Below are positions 1 through 6,191 of a stretch of DNA of 16,950 nucleotides, in pieces; positions within the stretch are counted from its first letter, which is position 1; every line of letters starts with the position of its first letter. The DNA is from Phenylobacterium sp. (GTDB lineage: Bacteria; Pseudomonadota; Alphaproteobacteria; Caulobacterales; Caulobacteraceae). A program made the position numbers and the translations under genes. Under the pieces are notes generated by a model, which did no database searches, was not told the origin of the DNA, and worked only from the letters and a program-made list of their open reading frames with translations. The stretch lies in contig JAHUZY010000430.1 of assembly GCA_019264505.1 (NCBI GenBank), positions 1 through 16,950 on the forward strand, read 5' to 3'.

Positions 1-527
1 ATGGAGACCCGTGGACGGCGATTCACCGAGACATGCGGCCGGTCGGCCGCCGCGGCGAGCAGGAGAGCGCCCGGATCCATGACTCGTCCCCGCCTCAGCA
101 GAACTTGATGAGCCCGAAAGTCGGAGCCCGCCTGCCGGATGTGGGAACTGGAGAGCCGGCGAGGATCCAGTGTGATGCCCTCAGCCATCGCTCGAACCAG
201 TTCCTGTGGGACAACCCGGTCGAAGCCTGGAGGCAGCGGCGCACCGGTAAATATGCGCACGCACACCTCTGCGGGCAGTTCTCCGGGTGGCGCGGCGCCG
301 GCGAAGATTTCGCCGCTGATCGGCCAGGCGGTGCGCCCAGCCTTCAACTCAGAATCGCGGATCGCATAGCCGTCCATGGCTGAGACGGCGTGGGTTGGGC
401 TGTCGCAGGCGGCCAGGATATCCTGCGCGAGCACCCGGCCGTCGACTTCCTCTAGACCGATTGTTTCAGCACCCAGCGGTTCGGCCAGATCCGTCAGCCG
501 GAGACAGGCCTCATCAAAGCTGATCAC
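1..527 (-). CDS. moeA: Molybdopterin molybdenumtransferase MoeA, N-terminal part (cut by window edge)
   Basis: MoeA inserts molybdate into adenylylated molybdopterin, the last step in making molybdenum cofactor in the cytoplasm. About 175 residues are visible, with the C-terminus beyond base 1. Seen directly: SAMDGYAIRD at residues 49-58 and RIFTGAPLPPG at 91-101, followed by FDRVVPQEL. These match the family's conserved MDGYA and the TGAPLP-x-G-aD-x-VV-x-QE blocks. The start is a GTG at 527-525 that overlaps the moaB TGA at 526-524, so the two are probably translationally coupled. No strong Shine-Dalgarno sequence is visible. It is the third gene of a moaD-moaB-moeA run. The cofactor would serve the nitrate reductase encoded near 12656-15304. 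Family assignment is firm; the exact start is the less certain part. Confidence 0.9.
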   Translation of the reverse strand, partial: MISFDEACLRLTDLAEPLGAETIGLEEVDGRVLAQDILAACDSPTHAVSAMDGYAIRDSELKAGRTAWPISGEIFAGAAPPGELPAEVCVRIFTGAPLPPGFDRVVPQELVRAMAEGITLDPRRLSSSHIRQAGSDFRAHQVLLRRGRVMDPGALLLAAAADRPHVSVNRRPRVS

Positions 528-1063
528 GCGCAGACACCGCGATAGCGCGGAACCTGGCCGACCAGGGAGCAGGGGCGGAAGCGACTGTCAAATTCTTGCC
601 TGAGCACCAGATCCCAGGCGTCGCGACATGCGCCCGTTGAGCCTGGCACACAGAAGATGAAGGTCTCGCCGATCTGACCGGCAAGCGCCCGCGACTGCAG
701 AGTCGAGACCCCCACCGTCCCATAGCTGGCTTGGTGAAAGATGACGGCGAAGCCATCCATCTCGCGGTCCAACAGCGGCCGAACCGCCTCGGGCGTCACG
801 TCTCGTGGCGAGAACCCAGTGCCGCCGGTCGTCAAGATGACGTCCACCTGAGGGCTATCCGCCCAAGTTCGGATCTGGCGGCCGATGTCCTCAACCTCAT
901 CGGGGACGATGGCGCGACCCGCTAGCTCGTGGCCGGCCGTAGACAGCCGGTCTGCGAGGAGGGCTCCAGAGGTATCGGTGGTCTCATTGCGGGTATCGGA
1001 AATGGTCAGAACCGCGATGCGTAGGGGGTAGAAGGGCAAGCGCTCGTCAAGGCCATGCTTCAT
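524..1063 (-). CDS. moaB: Molybdenum cofactor biosynthesis protein MoaB/Mog family
   Basis: This is a 179-residue protein of the MoaB/MogA family, which binds molybdopterin and in many bacteria adenylylates it before MoeA inserts molybdenum. The core motif is visible: ILTTGGTGFSPRDVTPEAV around residues 76-94, with GGTG at 80-83, preceded by the LRIAVLTISDTR strand near residues 14-25. The length is typical for MoaB. The start is ATG at 1063, with AGGAGG (plus-strand 1072-1077) 8 nt upstream, lying inside the last codons of moaD. Only 4 nt separate it from moaD, and moeA overlaps its stop, so the three genes form one transcription unit. MoaB and MogA cannot be separated confidently by eye. 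Adjacency to moaD and the length favour MoaB. Confidence 0.93.
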   Translation of the reverse strand: MKHGLDERLPFYPLRIAVLTISDTRNETTDTSGALLADRLSTAGHELAGRAIVPDEVEDIGRQIRTWADSPQVDVILTTGGTGFSPRDVTPEAVRPLLDREMDGFAVIFHQASYGTVGVSTLQSRALAGQIGETFIFCVPGSTGACRDAWDLVLRQEFDSRFRPCSLVGQVPRYRGVCA

Positions 1064-1067
1064 GGGG

Positions 1068-1358
1068 TTAGCCTCCTGAGAATGCGGAGAAAAAGGCGAC
1101 TTCAGCGCCGGGATAAATGTGAGCGTCGTCGATGACGAGCACCTGATCGACCGCAGCTCTGATCCCAGTCACGGCCAGGGCGGCGGCAGCGTCAGGAAGT
1201 TGCGAAGCGATTATGGCTTTCAGGCCGACCAGCGACACGCCGCCAACTGGCACATGCACCCGGTGGCTGCGCCCCAAACGGTCGCTAACGGCGCCAAAGA
1301 AGAGGATGGTGGTGTTGGCGCTCGCTGTCTCGGGCGCCTTCGGCATGACATCTTGCAT
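1068..1358 (-). CDS. moaD: Molybdopterin synthase sulfur carrier subunit MoaD
   Basis: MoaD is the small ubiquitin-fold subunit of molybdopterin synthase. It carries sulfur as a C-terminal thiocarboxylate. The protein has 96 residues and ends in FSAFSGG, the obligatory Gly-Gly tail. ILFFGAVSDRLGRS near residues 18-31 matches the first beta strand of the fold. The start ATG at 1358 has AAGGA about 8 nt upstream; an in-frame ATG at 1346 is an alternative. Most genomes pair moaD with moaE, but here moaB follows directly and no moaE is visible, so the large synthase subunit must be encoded elsewhere. It is the first gene of the minus-strand run, divergent from the UrcA gene, with a 257-bp intergenic region that should hold both promoters. 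Confidence 0.88.
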   Translation of the reverse strand: MQDVMPKAPETASANTTILFFGAVSDRLGRSHRVHVPVGGVSLVGLKAIIASQLPDAAAALAVTGIRAAVDQVLVIDDAHIYPGAEVAFFSAFSGG

Positions 1359-1451
1359 TACGGGTCCTTGGAGAGCGCCTTCCTGCCAATCAGGCGCATT
1401 GCAGCGGCCGGCGTGGTGTATCAGACCGAAGCGACGAGCCCTGATGCTGTG

Positions 1452-1568
1452 GTGACGTCAAATCTGTCTGCGTCACACGTTAGCCTGCGACCGCGAATTT
1501 CGGATCGCCCAATGTCACGTGACGTCTAGACGGATATCAATCGGACATTTGAACCGCGGCAATGTCAC
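1452..1568. promoter_or_regulatory. Cluster of GTCAC/GTGAC half-sites in the moaD-urcA divergent promoter region
   Basis: Five copies of GTCAC or its complement GTGAC lie within 117 bp: 1452-1456, 1472-1476, 1514-1518, 1519-1523 and 1564-1568. Two form perfect palindromes: TGACGTCA at 1453-1460 and GTCACGTGAC at 1514-1523. GTGACGTC occurs exactly twice (1452-1459 and 1519-1526), and CAATGTCAC occurs twice 50 bp apart (1510-1518 and 1560-1568). The position between two divergent units makes a regulator-binding array plausible. I cannot name the regulator. No FNR-type TTGAT-N4-ATCAA box was seen here. Confidence 0.4.
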
Positions 1569-1615
1569 TTCAGGACGCCCGTATTACAGATGCGGCAAGT
1601 CTAAGGAGGATTGCT

Positions 1616-1996
1616 ATGCGTCTGAATGTTCGACTCGAGTCCCTTACCACTGCTGCTGCGGCGATCTCGGCCACGCTTGCCCTGTTGTCGGTCGCGCTGG
1701 GCGCTGGCGCAGCCCAAGCCGAAGCGGTGGCCGACCTCGCCGTGATCGGCCGAGCGCCTACGACGATGACCGTTCCTTTTGCCGGACGCACAGTTCAGGC
1801 GGTGCGCCTGGATGTTCGAGAGGCCGCGGGCGTCGTCTGTGACGCGGCGCTGAGCAACGGCGAACTGGAGCCCCTGGATCGGCAATGGTGCCGCAACAAG
1901 GCGACGGCGCGGACATTGCGCACCTATGCGCAGCTGCGAGCTCAGAACCTTGCTGAGGCCGCATCGCTGAACGTCAGGGTCCTGGCGTCGCGTTGA
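1616..1996 (+). CDS. UrcA-family exported protein
   Basis: This 126-residue protein has a classical N-terminal signal: basic start, hydrophobic segment at about residues 11-32, and AQA followed by E as a likely cleavage site after residue 35. The mature part has two cysteines (C75, C92) in a short helical segment, VRLDVREAAGVVCDAAL to QWCRNKATA. This resembles the UrcA family of small periplasmic proteins common in Caulobacterales and Sphingomonadales, whose function is unknown. The start was chosen at ATG 1616 because AAGGAGGA at 1603-1610 sits 5 nt upstream. An upstream in-frame TTG/GTG-type extension lacks such a site. It is the first gene of a plus-strand series leading to RIC and HemN, 18 bp before the SRPBCC gene. 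The two cysteines could form a disulfide in the periplasm, which is inference. Confidence 0.75.
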   Translation: MRLNVRLESLTTAAAAISATLALLSVALGAGAAQAEAVADLAVIGRAPTTMTVPFAGRTVQAVRLDVREAAGVVCDAALSNGELEPLDRQWCRNKATARTLRTYAQLRAQNLAEAASLNVRVLASR

Positions 1997-2014
1997 CCCT
2001 GGCGACCTGGCCCG

Positions 2015-2560
2015 ATGAGTGATCAAAGCGGAGAGCAGATTGCGCGTCCGATGGGCGCTCGCGCGCTCCGGAGTGCTGACGGTCGAGTAGAGGGGGTCCT
2101 AACCCGCGATCTTCCATGTCCCGCAGAGAAGATTTGGGAGTACCTCACCGACCCCAAGTACCTGCCCCTGTGGCTAGCACAGGGGCAGGTTGAGGTCGGG
2201 CCCGGCGGGTTTGCGCGCCTCGACTTTGGGCAAAGCGGGTCCGTCATCGATAGCCCGGTGACGCAAGCCATTCCCTTGCAGGCGCTTGACTATTCGTGGA
2301 GCGCTCCCGGCGAGCCGGAACGACCGTTGCGCTGGCGTCTTCGGGTTGTGGCCCCTGCGGAGACGCGGCTCCTCCTCTCGGTGACGACCCCGGAGGCCGA
2401 TGATCCGGCCCGCGCCCTGGCCGGTTGGGACGCCCATCTGGAAATGCTGGCCGCGGCGCTCGAGGGCGTACCGGTCAAGTTTCCGTTCCAGCACTTCCAG
2501 GCTGTCCGCGCGGCGCTGTCGGTCGAACTGCTCCAAGGCGACCTTCAGTCGGCGAGCTGA
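2015..2560 (+). CDS. SRPBCC / AHSA1-like domain protein
   Basis: This is a 181-residue protein with the pattern of the START/SRPBCC ligand-binding fold, AHSA1 branch. It has VEGVLTRDLPCPAEKIWEYLTDPKYLPLWLAQG at about residues 26-58, the typical first strand, alpha helix and DP-x-x-x-x-x-W motif. A later strand, LRWRLRVVAPAETRLLLSVTTPE, is followed by a C-terminal amphipathic helix containing WDAHLEMLAAALEG. AHSA1-type proteins bind hydrophobic ligands or modulate partner proteins; no catalytic residues can be assigned. The gene follows urcA by 18 bp and precedes the RIC gene by 80 bp. The start ATG at 2015 has no clear Shine-Dalgarno sequence. ATG at 2051 is possible, but the conserved domain begins after both. 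A role in the iron-centre/heme cluster is inferred only from position. Confidence 0.8.
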   Translation: MSDQSGEQIARPMGARALRSADGRVEGVLTRDLPCPAEKIWEYLTDPKYLPLWLAQGQVEVGPGGFARLDFGQSGSVIDSPVTQAIPLQALDYSWSAPGEPERPLRWRLRVVAPAETRLLLSVTTPEADDPARALAGWDAHLEMLAAALEGVPVKFPFQHFQAVRAALSVELLQGDLQSAS

Positions 2561-2640
2561 CGAAGATCAAGGTGGGGGCTAGCGCATGCCAAAGGGGGCG
2601 GCGGCCTATCGCCCTATTAGAGAGCCCAACGGAGGTTCTC

Positions 2641-3285
2641 ATGATTTCTCAAGACGCCACCATCGGCGACATCGCCATCGAGCACCCTGGAGCGACAGCG
2701 GTCTTCCGACGATACAAGATAGACTTTTGCGGCGATGGCGGCGCTTCGCTCTCGCAAGCGGCCCTTCAACGCGGCCTGTCGGTCTTGGAGCTTCAGACCG
2801 AGCTGAATGGCCTCGCGACGGGGCATGGCGCCCTGCCCACTGACCCGGACGGTCTAATCGCCCACATCATCAGCCGGTATCACGAAGTCCACATGGCGGA
2901 GTTGCCGGAGGCCCTTCGCTTAGCGCGTCGCGTTGAGGCGGTCCATCGGGCCAAGTCGGACTGTCCGCATGGCTTGGCAGACCACTTGGCGGAGGTTTTT
3001 GATGAACTGCAGGGCCATCAACACAAGGAAGAGGCGGTCCTGTTTCCCATGATGCTGCAGGGAGGCGCCCCCATGATCCGCTTCCCCATCGAGCGGATGC
3101 TGGCGGAGCATGTCGATGTAAGCGAACAGCTAGACGAACTGGCCCGACTGACGACCGACTTCACGCCCCCCCAGGGCGCATGCACCACTTGGCGCGCCCT
3201 ATATGAGATGTGCCGCAAGCTGGATGAAGATCTGCGAGAGCACATGCACATCGAAAACAACATCCTGTTCCCCAAGTTCATCTGA
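2641..3285 (+). CDS. Di-iron RIC family protein (iron-sulfur cluster repair, YtfE/ScdA/DnrN type)
   Basis: RIC proteins help restore iron-sulfur centres damaged by nitric oxide or oxidants. This 214-residue protein has the N-terminal ScdA_N-type segment (residues 1-65) and a hemerythrin-like four-helix domain (about 75-214). By alignment to E. coli YtfE from memory, the di-iron ligands are all present: H81, H126, E130 (GHQHKEEAVLFP), H157 and H201, E205 (REHMHIENNILFP). The N-terminal motif is DFCGDGG at residues 28-34, where family members usually read DFCCGG, so the second cysteine is replaced by glycine. The start ATG at 2641 has GGAGG at 2631-2635. Placement just upstream of hemN suggests a nitrogen-oxide or low-oxygen response. 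Family assignment is firm; substrate and regulation are not shown. Confidence 0.93.
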   Translation: MISQDATIGDIAIEHPGATAVFRRYKIDFCGDGGASLSQAALQRGLSVLELQTELNGLATGHGALPTDPDGLIAHIISRYHEVHMAELPEALRLARRVEAVHRAKSDCPHGLADHLAEVFDELQGHQHKEEAVLFPMMLQGGAPMIRFPIERMLAEHVDVSEQLDELARLTTDFTPPQGACTTWRALYEMCRKLDEDLREHMHIENNILFPKFI

Positions 3286-3327
3286 ACCCAAGCCCACACA
3301 GGTGTGGTTCAGCCTCGGAAGGCTATC

Positions 3328-4713
3328 ATGACGCCGGTTAAGGTCGCTTCGCCTAATCTAGGTACAATAGACAGGGTGTTGAAGCACGATGGGCGAGCGC
3401 CAAGGTATACGAGCTATCCCACTGCCGTGCAGTTTTCTGCGGAGGTTGGCCCGGGAGAATATGGCGATTGGCTAGCCGGCCTTTCGCACGACACAGCAGT
3501 CAGCCTTTACGTGCATGTGCCTTTCTGCACTCGGCTCTGCTGGTATTGCGGCTGCAATACGCGAGTGGTCAATCGGCCCGAGCCCGTCGGCGAGTACGTC
3601 CGCTACCTCCTGAGAGAGGTGGAGCTGGTCGCCCGAAAGCTCGACGGTCGACGCTCTGCGAGCGCTCTCCACCTCGGGGGAGGCACACCCAATACGCTTA
3701 CAGTTGACGAGCTTCAGGCGGTTTTTCGCGCGCTCGGCCGAGCATTCTCATTTGCCGACGACATGGAGATCGCCGCCGAACTGGACCCGGCCAGCCTGAC
3801 CAGGTCCTGGGTCGAAGCCGCTGGAGCCTTGGGGCTGAACCGGGCAAGTCTCGGAGTGCAGACCCTCGATTCAAAGGTTCAGGCGGCGGTCAACCGCACC
3901 GAGACTTTTGAGCAGATCGAAGAGTGTGTGGCCGCTCTGCGAGAGATCAGGGTCCGGTCGCTGAACCTCGACCTGATGTATGGCCTGCCCCACCAGACGA
4001 CCCAAAGCGTGCTGGATACGATAGACGCAGTCCTGAAATTTCGCCCCGAGCGACTGGCCTTGTTTGGCTACGCTCACGTGCCTTGGATGAAGTCCCATCA
4101 GAAGCTGATCGCGGAGGCGGCGCTGCCCGGTCCGGCAGAACGTCTCGATCAGGCGCTGACAGCGGGGGAAAAGCTGGTCCGGGAGGGCTATGTGCCCATT
4201 GGCCTGGATCACTTCGCCCTTCCCGATGACGAACTGGCTCGCGCCAAGGCAAATCATCGACTGCGACGGAACTTCCAAGGCTACACGACCGATTCTGCGA
4301 AAACGCTGATCGGGTTTGGCGCCTCGGCCATCGGCGCCATGCCGGAGGGCTATGTTCAGAACCACACACAGGAACTGCCCTGGCGGCAAGCCATAGACCG
4401 TGGAGAGGCGCCTATCGCTCGTGGGGTGGCCATCACTGACGACGACCGATTTAGAGCTGAAATCATCGAGCGGCTCATGTGTGATTTCGCCGTAGATCTG
4501 GAGGCTGTGGCCGGTCGCCACCACAGCAGGAGCATCTCTGAACTGGACGAGGCTTTGTCCCGGTTGAGGCCCTTTCTTGAGGACCAATTCATCAGCATTG
4601 AAGGGCGGCGTATCGAGGTTTTGCCATCCGGTCGCCCCTTGGTTCGCTCGATCAGCGCGTGCTTCGACGCCTATCTTCAGCCAGACGCCTTGCGGCACTC
4701 CCGCGCCGTTTAG
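3328..4713 (+). CDS. hemN: Oxygen-independent coproporphyrinogen III dehydrogenase (HemN)
   Basis: HemN is a radical SAM enzyme that oxidatively decarboxylates coproporphyrinogen III to protoporphyrinogen IX without oxygen, in heme synthesis. The 461-residue length matches E. coli HemN (about 457). The iron-sulfur motif is C67-x3-C71-x2-C74 followed by G-C76 (HVPFCTRLCWYCGC), as in true HemN rather than HemW. HLGGGTPNTL follows, then LNLDLMYGLPHQT and GLDHFALPDDELA. PRYTSYPTA near residues 25-33 is the HemN N-terminal trip-wire region. ATG 3328 is preferred over the GTG at 3304 because GGAAGG lies at 3317-3322. It sits 42 bp after the RIC gene and is probably co-transcribed with it. It converges on a tiny minus-strand gene, with a 21-bp gap and no evident terminator. 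Confidence 0.96.
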   Translation: MTPVKVASPNLGTIDRVLKHDGRAPRYTSYPTAVQFSAEVGPGEYGDWLAGLSHDTAVSLYVHVPFCTRLCWYCGCNTRVVNRPEPVGEYVRYLLREVELVARKLDGRRSASALHLGGGTPNTLTVDELQAVFRALGRAFSFADDMEIAAELDPASLTRSWVEAAGALGLNRASLGVQTLDSKVQAAVNRTETFEQIEECVAALREIRVRSLNLDLMYGLPHQTTQSVLDTIDAVLKFRPERLALFGYAHVPWMKSHQKLIAEAALPGPAERLDQALTAGEKLVREGYVPIGLDHFALPDDELARAKANHRLRRNFQGYTTDSAKTLIGFGASAIGAMPEGYVQNHTQELPWRQAIDRGEAPIARGVAITDDDRFRAEIIERLMCDFAVDLEAVAGRHHSRSISELDEALSRLRPFLEDQFISIEGRRIEVLPSGRPLVRSISACFDAYLQPDALRHSRAV

Positions 4714-4734
4714 GCAGGTTTCAGACGGGGGGTA

Positions 4735-4944
4735 CTAACCGATACTGTCACCGAGCTGCGGGGATTGCGCCAGGGTGAACAGCAGGACGCCGTCGCGCTG
4801 GACGTCGATCGTGAGCGCCCCTCGCGTGGTCGCCAGACGCCGCAGGCGGGTGATGATTTCGGTGTCGGGGCAATAGAGGTGGATGACCTCCCGGGCGCCC
4901 CCAGCGCCATTCACAAAGAGCTCAAAGAGGGAGGCGCAGGGCAT
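4735..4944 (-). CDS. Small hypothetical protein, 69 aa
   Basis: I do not recognise this protein. It begins MPCASLFELFVNG and ends LFTLAQSPQLGDSIG, with a central segment REVIHLYCPDTEIITRLRRL that looks like a strand followed by a helix. A second strand, ALTIDVQRDGVLLFTL, follows. This suggests a small alpha/beta fold rather than random translation. The start ATG at 4944 has AGAGGT at plus-strand 4955-4960, about 10 nt upstream, a moderate ribosome site. An extension upstream to 5076 would run through the neighbouring small gene in another frame and is less likely. It lies 28 bp downstream of the 49-residue gene and is probably in the same unit. It converges on hemN. Confidence 0.5.
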   Translation of the reverse strand: MPCASLFELFVNGAGGAREVIHLYCPDTEIITRLRRLATTRGALTIDVQRDGVLLFTLAQSPQLGDSIG

Positions 4945-4972
4945 GCTGAAAGTGACCTCTGAATCTGACGGG

Positions 4973-5122
4973 TTACTTGTGGCGCAGTATGAGGCGGGCG
5001 GCGGCCAGGCGGCGCTTCTCAAGCGCTGTGTGCCGCTGCAGGGCGGCCAACTGCGCCGCGAGGCGCTTGACCTCATGGCGTCTCACAGCGCCCAGGATAT
5101 CCCTGGCTTCTTGCAGGTTCAT
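4973..5122 (-). CDS. Small hypothetical helical protein, 49 aa
   Basis: I do not recognise this protein. It is 49 residues, rich in Ala, Arg, Leu and Lys, starting MNLQEARDILGAVRRHEVKR. Heptad-like spacing of Leu/Ala runs through AAQLAALQRHTALEKRRLAAARLI, suggesting one long amphipathic helix or coiled coil with high positive charge. The start is well supported: AGGAGG (plus-strand 5128-5133) lies 5 nt before the ATG at 5122. The same frame stays open upstream to about 5641, but that part overlaps the TetR gene and has no domain-like sequence, so I treat it as non-coding. It begins a two-gene minus-strand unit divergent from the tetR-like gene. The repeated palindromes at 5205 and 5367 lie in its upstream region. 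Confidence 0.5.
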   Translation of the reverse strand: MNLQEARDILGAVRRHEVKRLAAQLAALQRHTALEKRRLAAARLILRHK

Positions 5123-5204
5123 GCCAGCCTCCTGGCCAGCTTGATGCCCCAATACGCAACGGACTGCCTTAACGTGGCTCAAACCTAGAGCCAAAAACTC
5201 CGAC

Positions 5205-5217
5205 CGCGCCAATTGGC
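5205..5217. promoter_or_regulatory. Candidate operator, copy 1 of CGCGCCAATTGGC
   Basis: This is an exact 13-nt sequence found again at 5367-5379. It contains GCCAATTGGC, a perfect 10-bp palindrome. It lies 83 bp upstream of the start of the 49-residue minus-strand gene. TetR-type regulators bind palindromes near their own genes, so an operator is a reasonable inference. No binding is shown by the sequence alone. Confidence 0.4.
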
Positions 5218-5366
5218 CGGGGCAGGCCGGCCCGTGGTCCCCGTCATGGCGTGTTGGCGCACCGATCAAGGTCTCGATTGAGAACAAGCAATTCGACGTC
5301 GCGATCGGCGGGTTAGGCTCTACTGGATTGGCGCTTTGGGTGCTGTTCCCAGCCGAAAGGAGTCGT

Positions 5367-5379
5367 CGCGCCAATTGGC
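5367..5379. promoter_or_regulatory. Candidate operator, copy 2 of CGCGCCAATTGGC
   Basis: Second exact copy of the 13-nt sequence with the GCCAATTGGC palindrome, 162 bp from the first and in the same orientation. It lies about 140 bp upstream of the TetR-type start. One copy near each end of a divergent intergenic region fits a shared regulator controlling both units. This is inference. Confidence 0.4.
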
Positions 5380-5519
5380 TCTCCACACTTCCCACTTGGC
5401 CCCCGGCGGCGCCGTGGGGCCGCCTTTGTTTCTGCGAAATGATGGGCCTTGCGGCATCAGTTCTGAGCCTGGGGACCCGGCCAATGATCGCGCTATCGGC
5501 CCGACTTGAGGAGTTTTGC

Positions 5520-6191
5520 GTGCCCGCGACCCGACCCCTATCTGCTCGCACGGATATGCGGTTTTCAGCCCTTCTGGAGGCGAGGCTGGCGCGCTCTGGC
5601 CGTCGGCGAAAAGGTCTGCGCCGAAAGATCGCCCTGCGCATCGCTGCTGCGAGGCTGTTTGAGCAACAGGGCTATGAGGCGTCTGGCGCCGCCGAAATCG
5701 CCGAGGCCGCAGGCCTCTCGCGGGCCGGATTCTACGTCTACTTTCGCGACAAGGCGCATGTGGCCGTCTCGGTCTTGCGCCCCTTTGTCGCCGTGGCCTT
5801 CCCGGTGGAGGGTGCGCAATCGGGCGCGGCCGTGGCCTCGCTTGAGCAACTCTACCGGATGATCAACGACAATCGCCGCTTGGTGCAGTGCCTGGAGGCC
5901 CTGCGGACTGAGGCGCCATCCTTTGTGAGCGCTGTCGACGTCCGTGTTCTCCGCTGGCATGGGGAATTCCTTGATGCTGCGGGCCTCGATCCGCGGCTGG
6001 CCAGCCTGCTGTCGGCGATGAGCATGGGACTGGCCTGGAGGCCCTCGGCGGACCTGGACGGGGGCGTGGCCCGGGTGACGGAGCTACTGTCGCCCCAGTT
6101 GTCGCACAGGGGCGAGGCACAGGAACGCCCAGGCCCTTGGCGCGGTCCAGGCGGCGCCGCGCCGCGGGTCCTTGTTCAGGCGCTGCCGTGA
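5520..6191 (+). CDS. TetR/AcrR-family transcriptional regulator
   Basis: This protein has about 223 residues from a GTG start. The N-terminal TetR DNA-binding domain is clear. Helix 1 is KIALRIAAARLFEQQGYEA (about residues 36-54), followed by the helix-turn-helix AAEIAEAAGLSRAGFYVYFRDKAHV (57-81) with the typical GxFYxYFxxK ending. The C-terminal ligand domain is not recognisable, and the last 25 residues are Gly/Pro/Arg-rich and probably disordered. GTG 5520 was chosen because TTGAGGAG at 5506-5513 is spaced 6 nt from it. ATG 5556 is in frame but has no ribosome site, and ATGs at 5439 and 5484 would add a sequence without domain character. Its stop overlaps the GTG of the next gene. It probably represses itself, the pterin-synthase-like gene and perhaps the two small genes through the nearby palindromes, which is inference. 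Confidence 0.88.
   Translation: MPATRPLSARTDMRFSALLEARLARSGRRRKGLRRKIALRIAAARLFEQQGYEASGAAEIAEAAGLSRAGFYVYFRDKAHVAVSVLRPFVAVAFPVEGAQSGAAVASLEQLYRMINDNRRLVQCLEALRTEAPSFVSAVDVRVLRWHGEFLDAAGLDPRLASLLSAMSMGLAWRPSADLDGGVARVTELLSPQLSHRGEAQERPGPWRGPGGAAPRVLVQALP

Larger units (their letters stand above)
5123..5519. other. Gene-poor divergent intergenic region (397 bp)
   Basis: No convincing gene was found between the 49-residue minus-strand gene and the TetR gene. The TetR frame is open upstream of 5520, but the translated stretch is Trp/Pro-rich with no domain pattern. The region holds two copies of CGCGCCAATTGGC and must contain the promoters of both divergent units. I could not identify a clear -35/-10 or sigma-54 element. 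Confidence 0.6.

Noticed and set aside
2425..2640. N-terminal extension of the RIC protein by 72 codons
   Set aside because: It overlaps the end of the SRPBCC gene in another frame, and the normal ScdA-type N-terminus begins at ATG 2641 with GGAGG upstream.
1359..3327. FNR/Dnr-type box (TTGAT-N4-ATCAA) expected upstream of RIC or hemN
   Set aside because: I searched the intergenic stretches by eye and found no acceptable match.
3871..4698. Minus-strand open frame of 275 codons opposite hemN
   Set aside because: It is antisense to a complete HemN with an intact radical SAM motif; no domain or ribosome site.
5328..5519. N-terminal extension of the TetR protein from TTG 5328 or ATG 5439/5484
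   Set aside because: The added residues are Trp/Pro-rich and domain-free, and the GAGGAG-supported GTG at 5520 starts just before the normal TetR N-terminus.
5123..5641. Upstream extension of the 49-residue minus-strand gene to a 222-residue protein
   Set aside because: The extension overlaps the TetR DNA-binding domain region on the other strand and shows no domain pattern, while a strong AGGAGG marks the short start at 5122.
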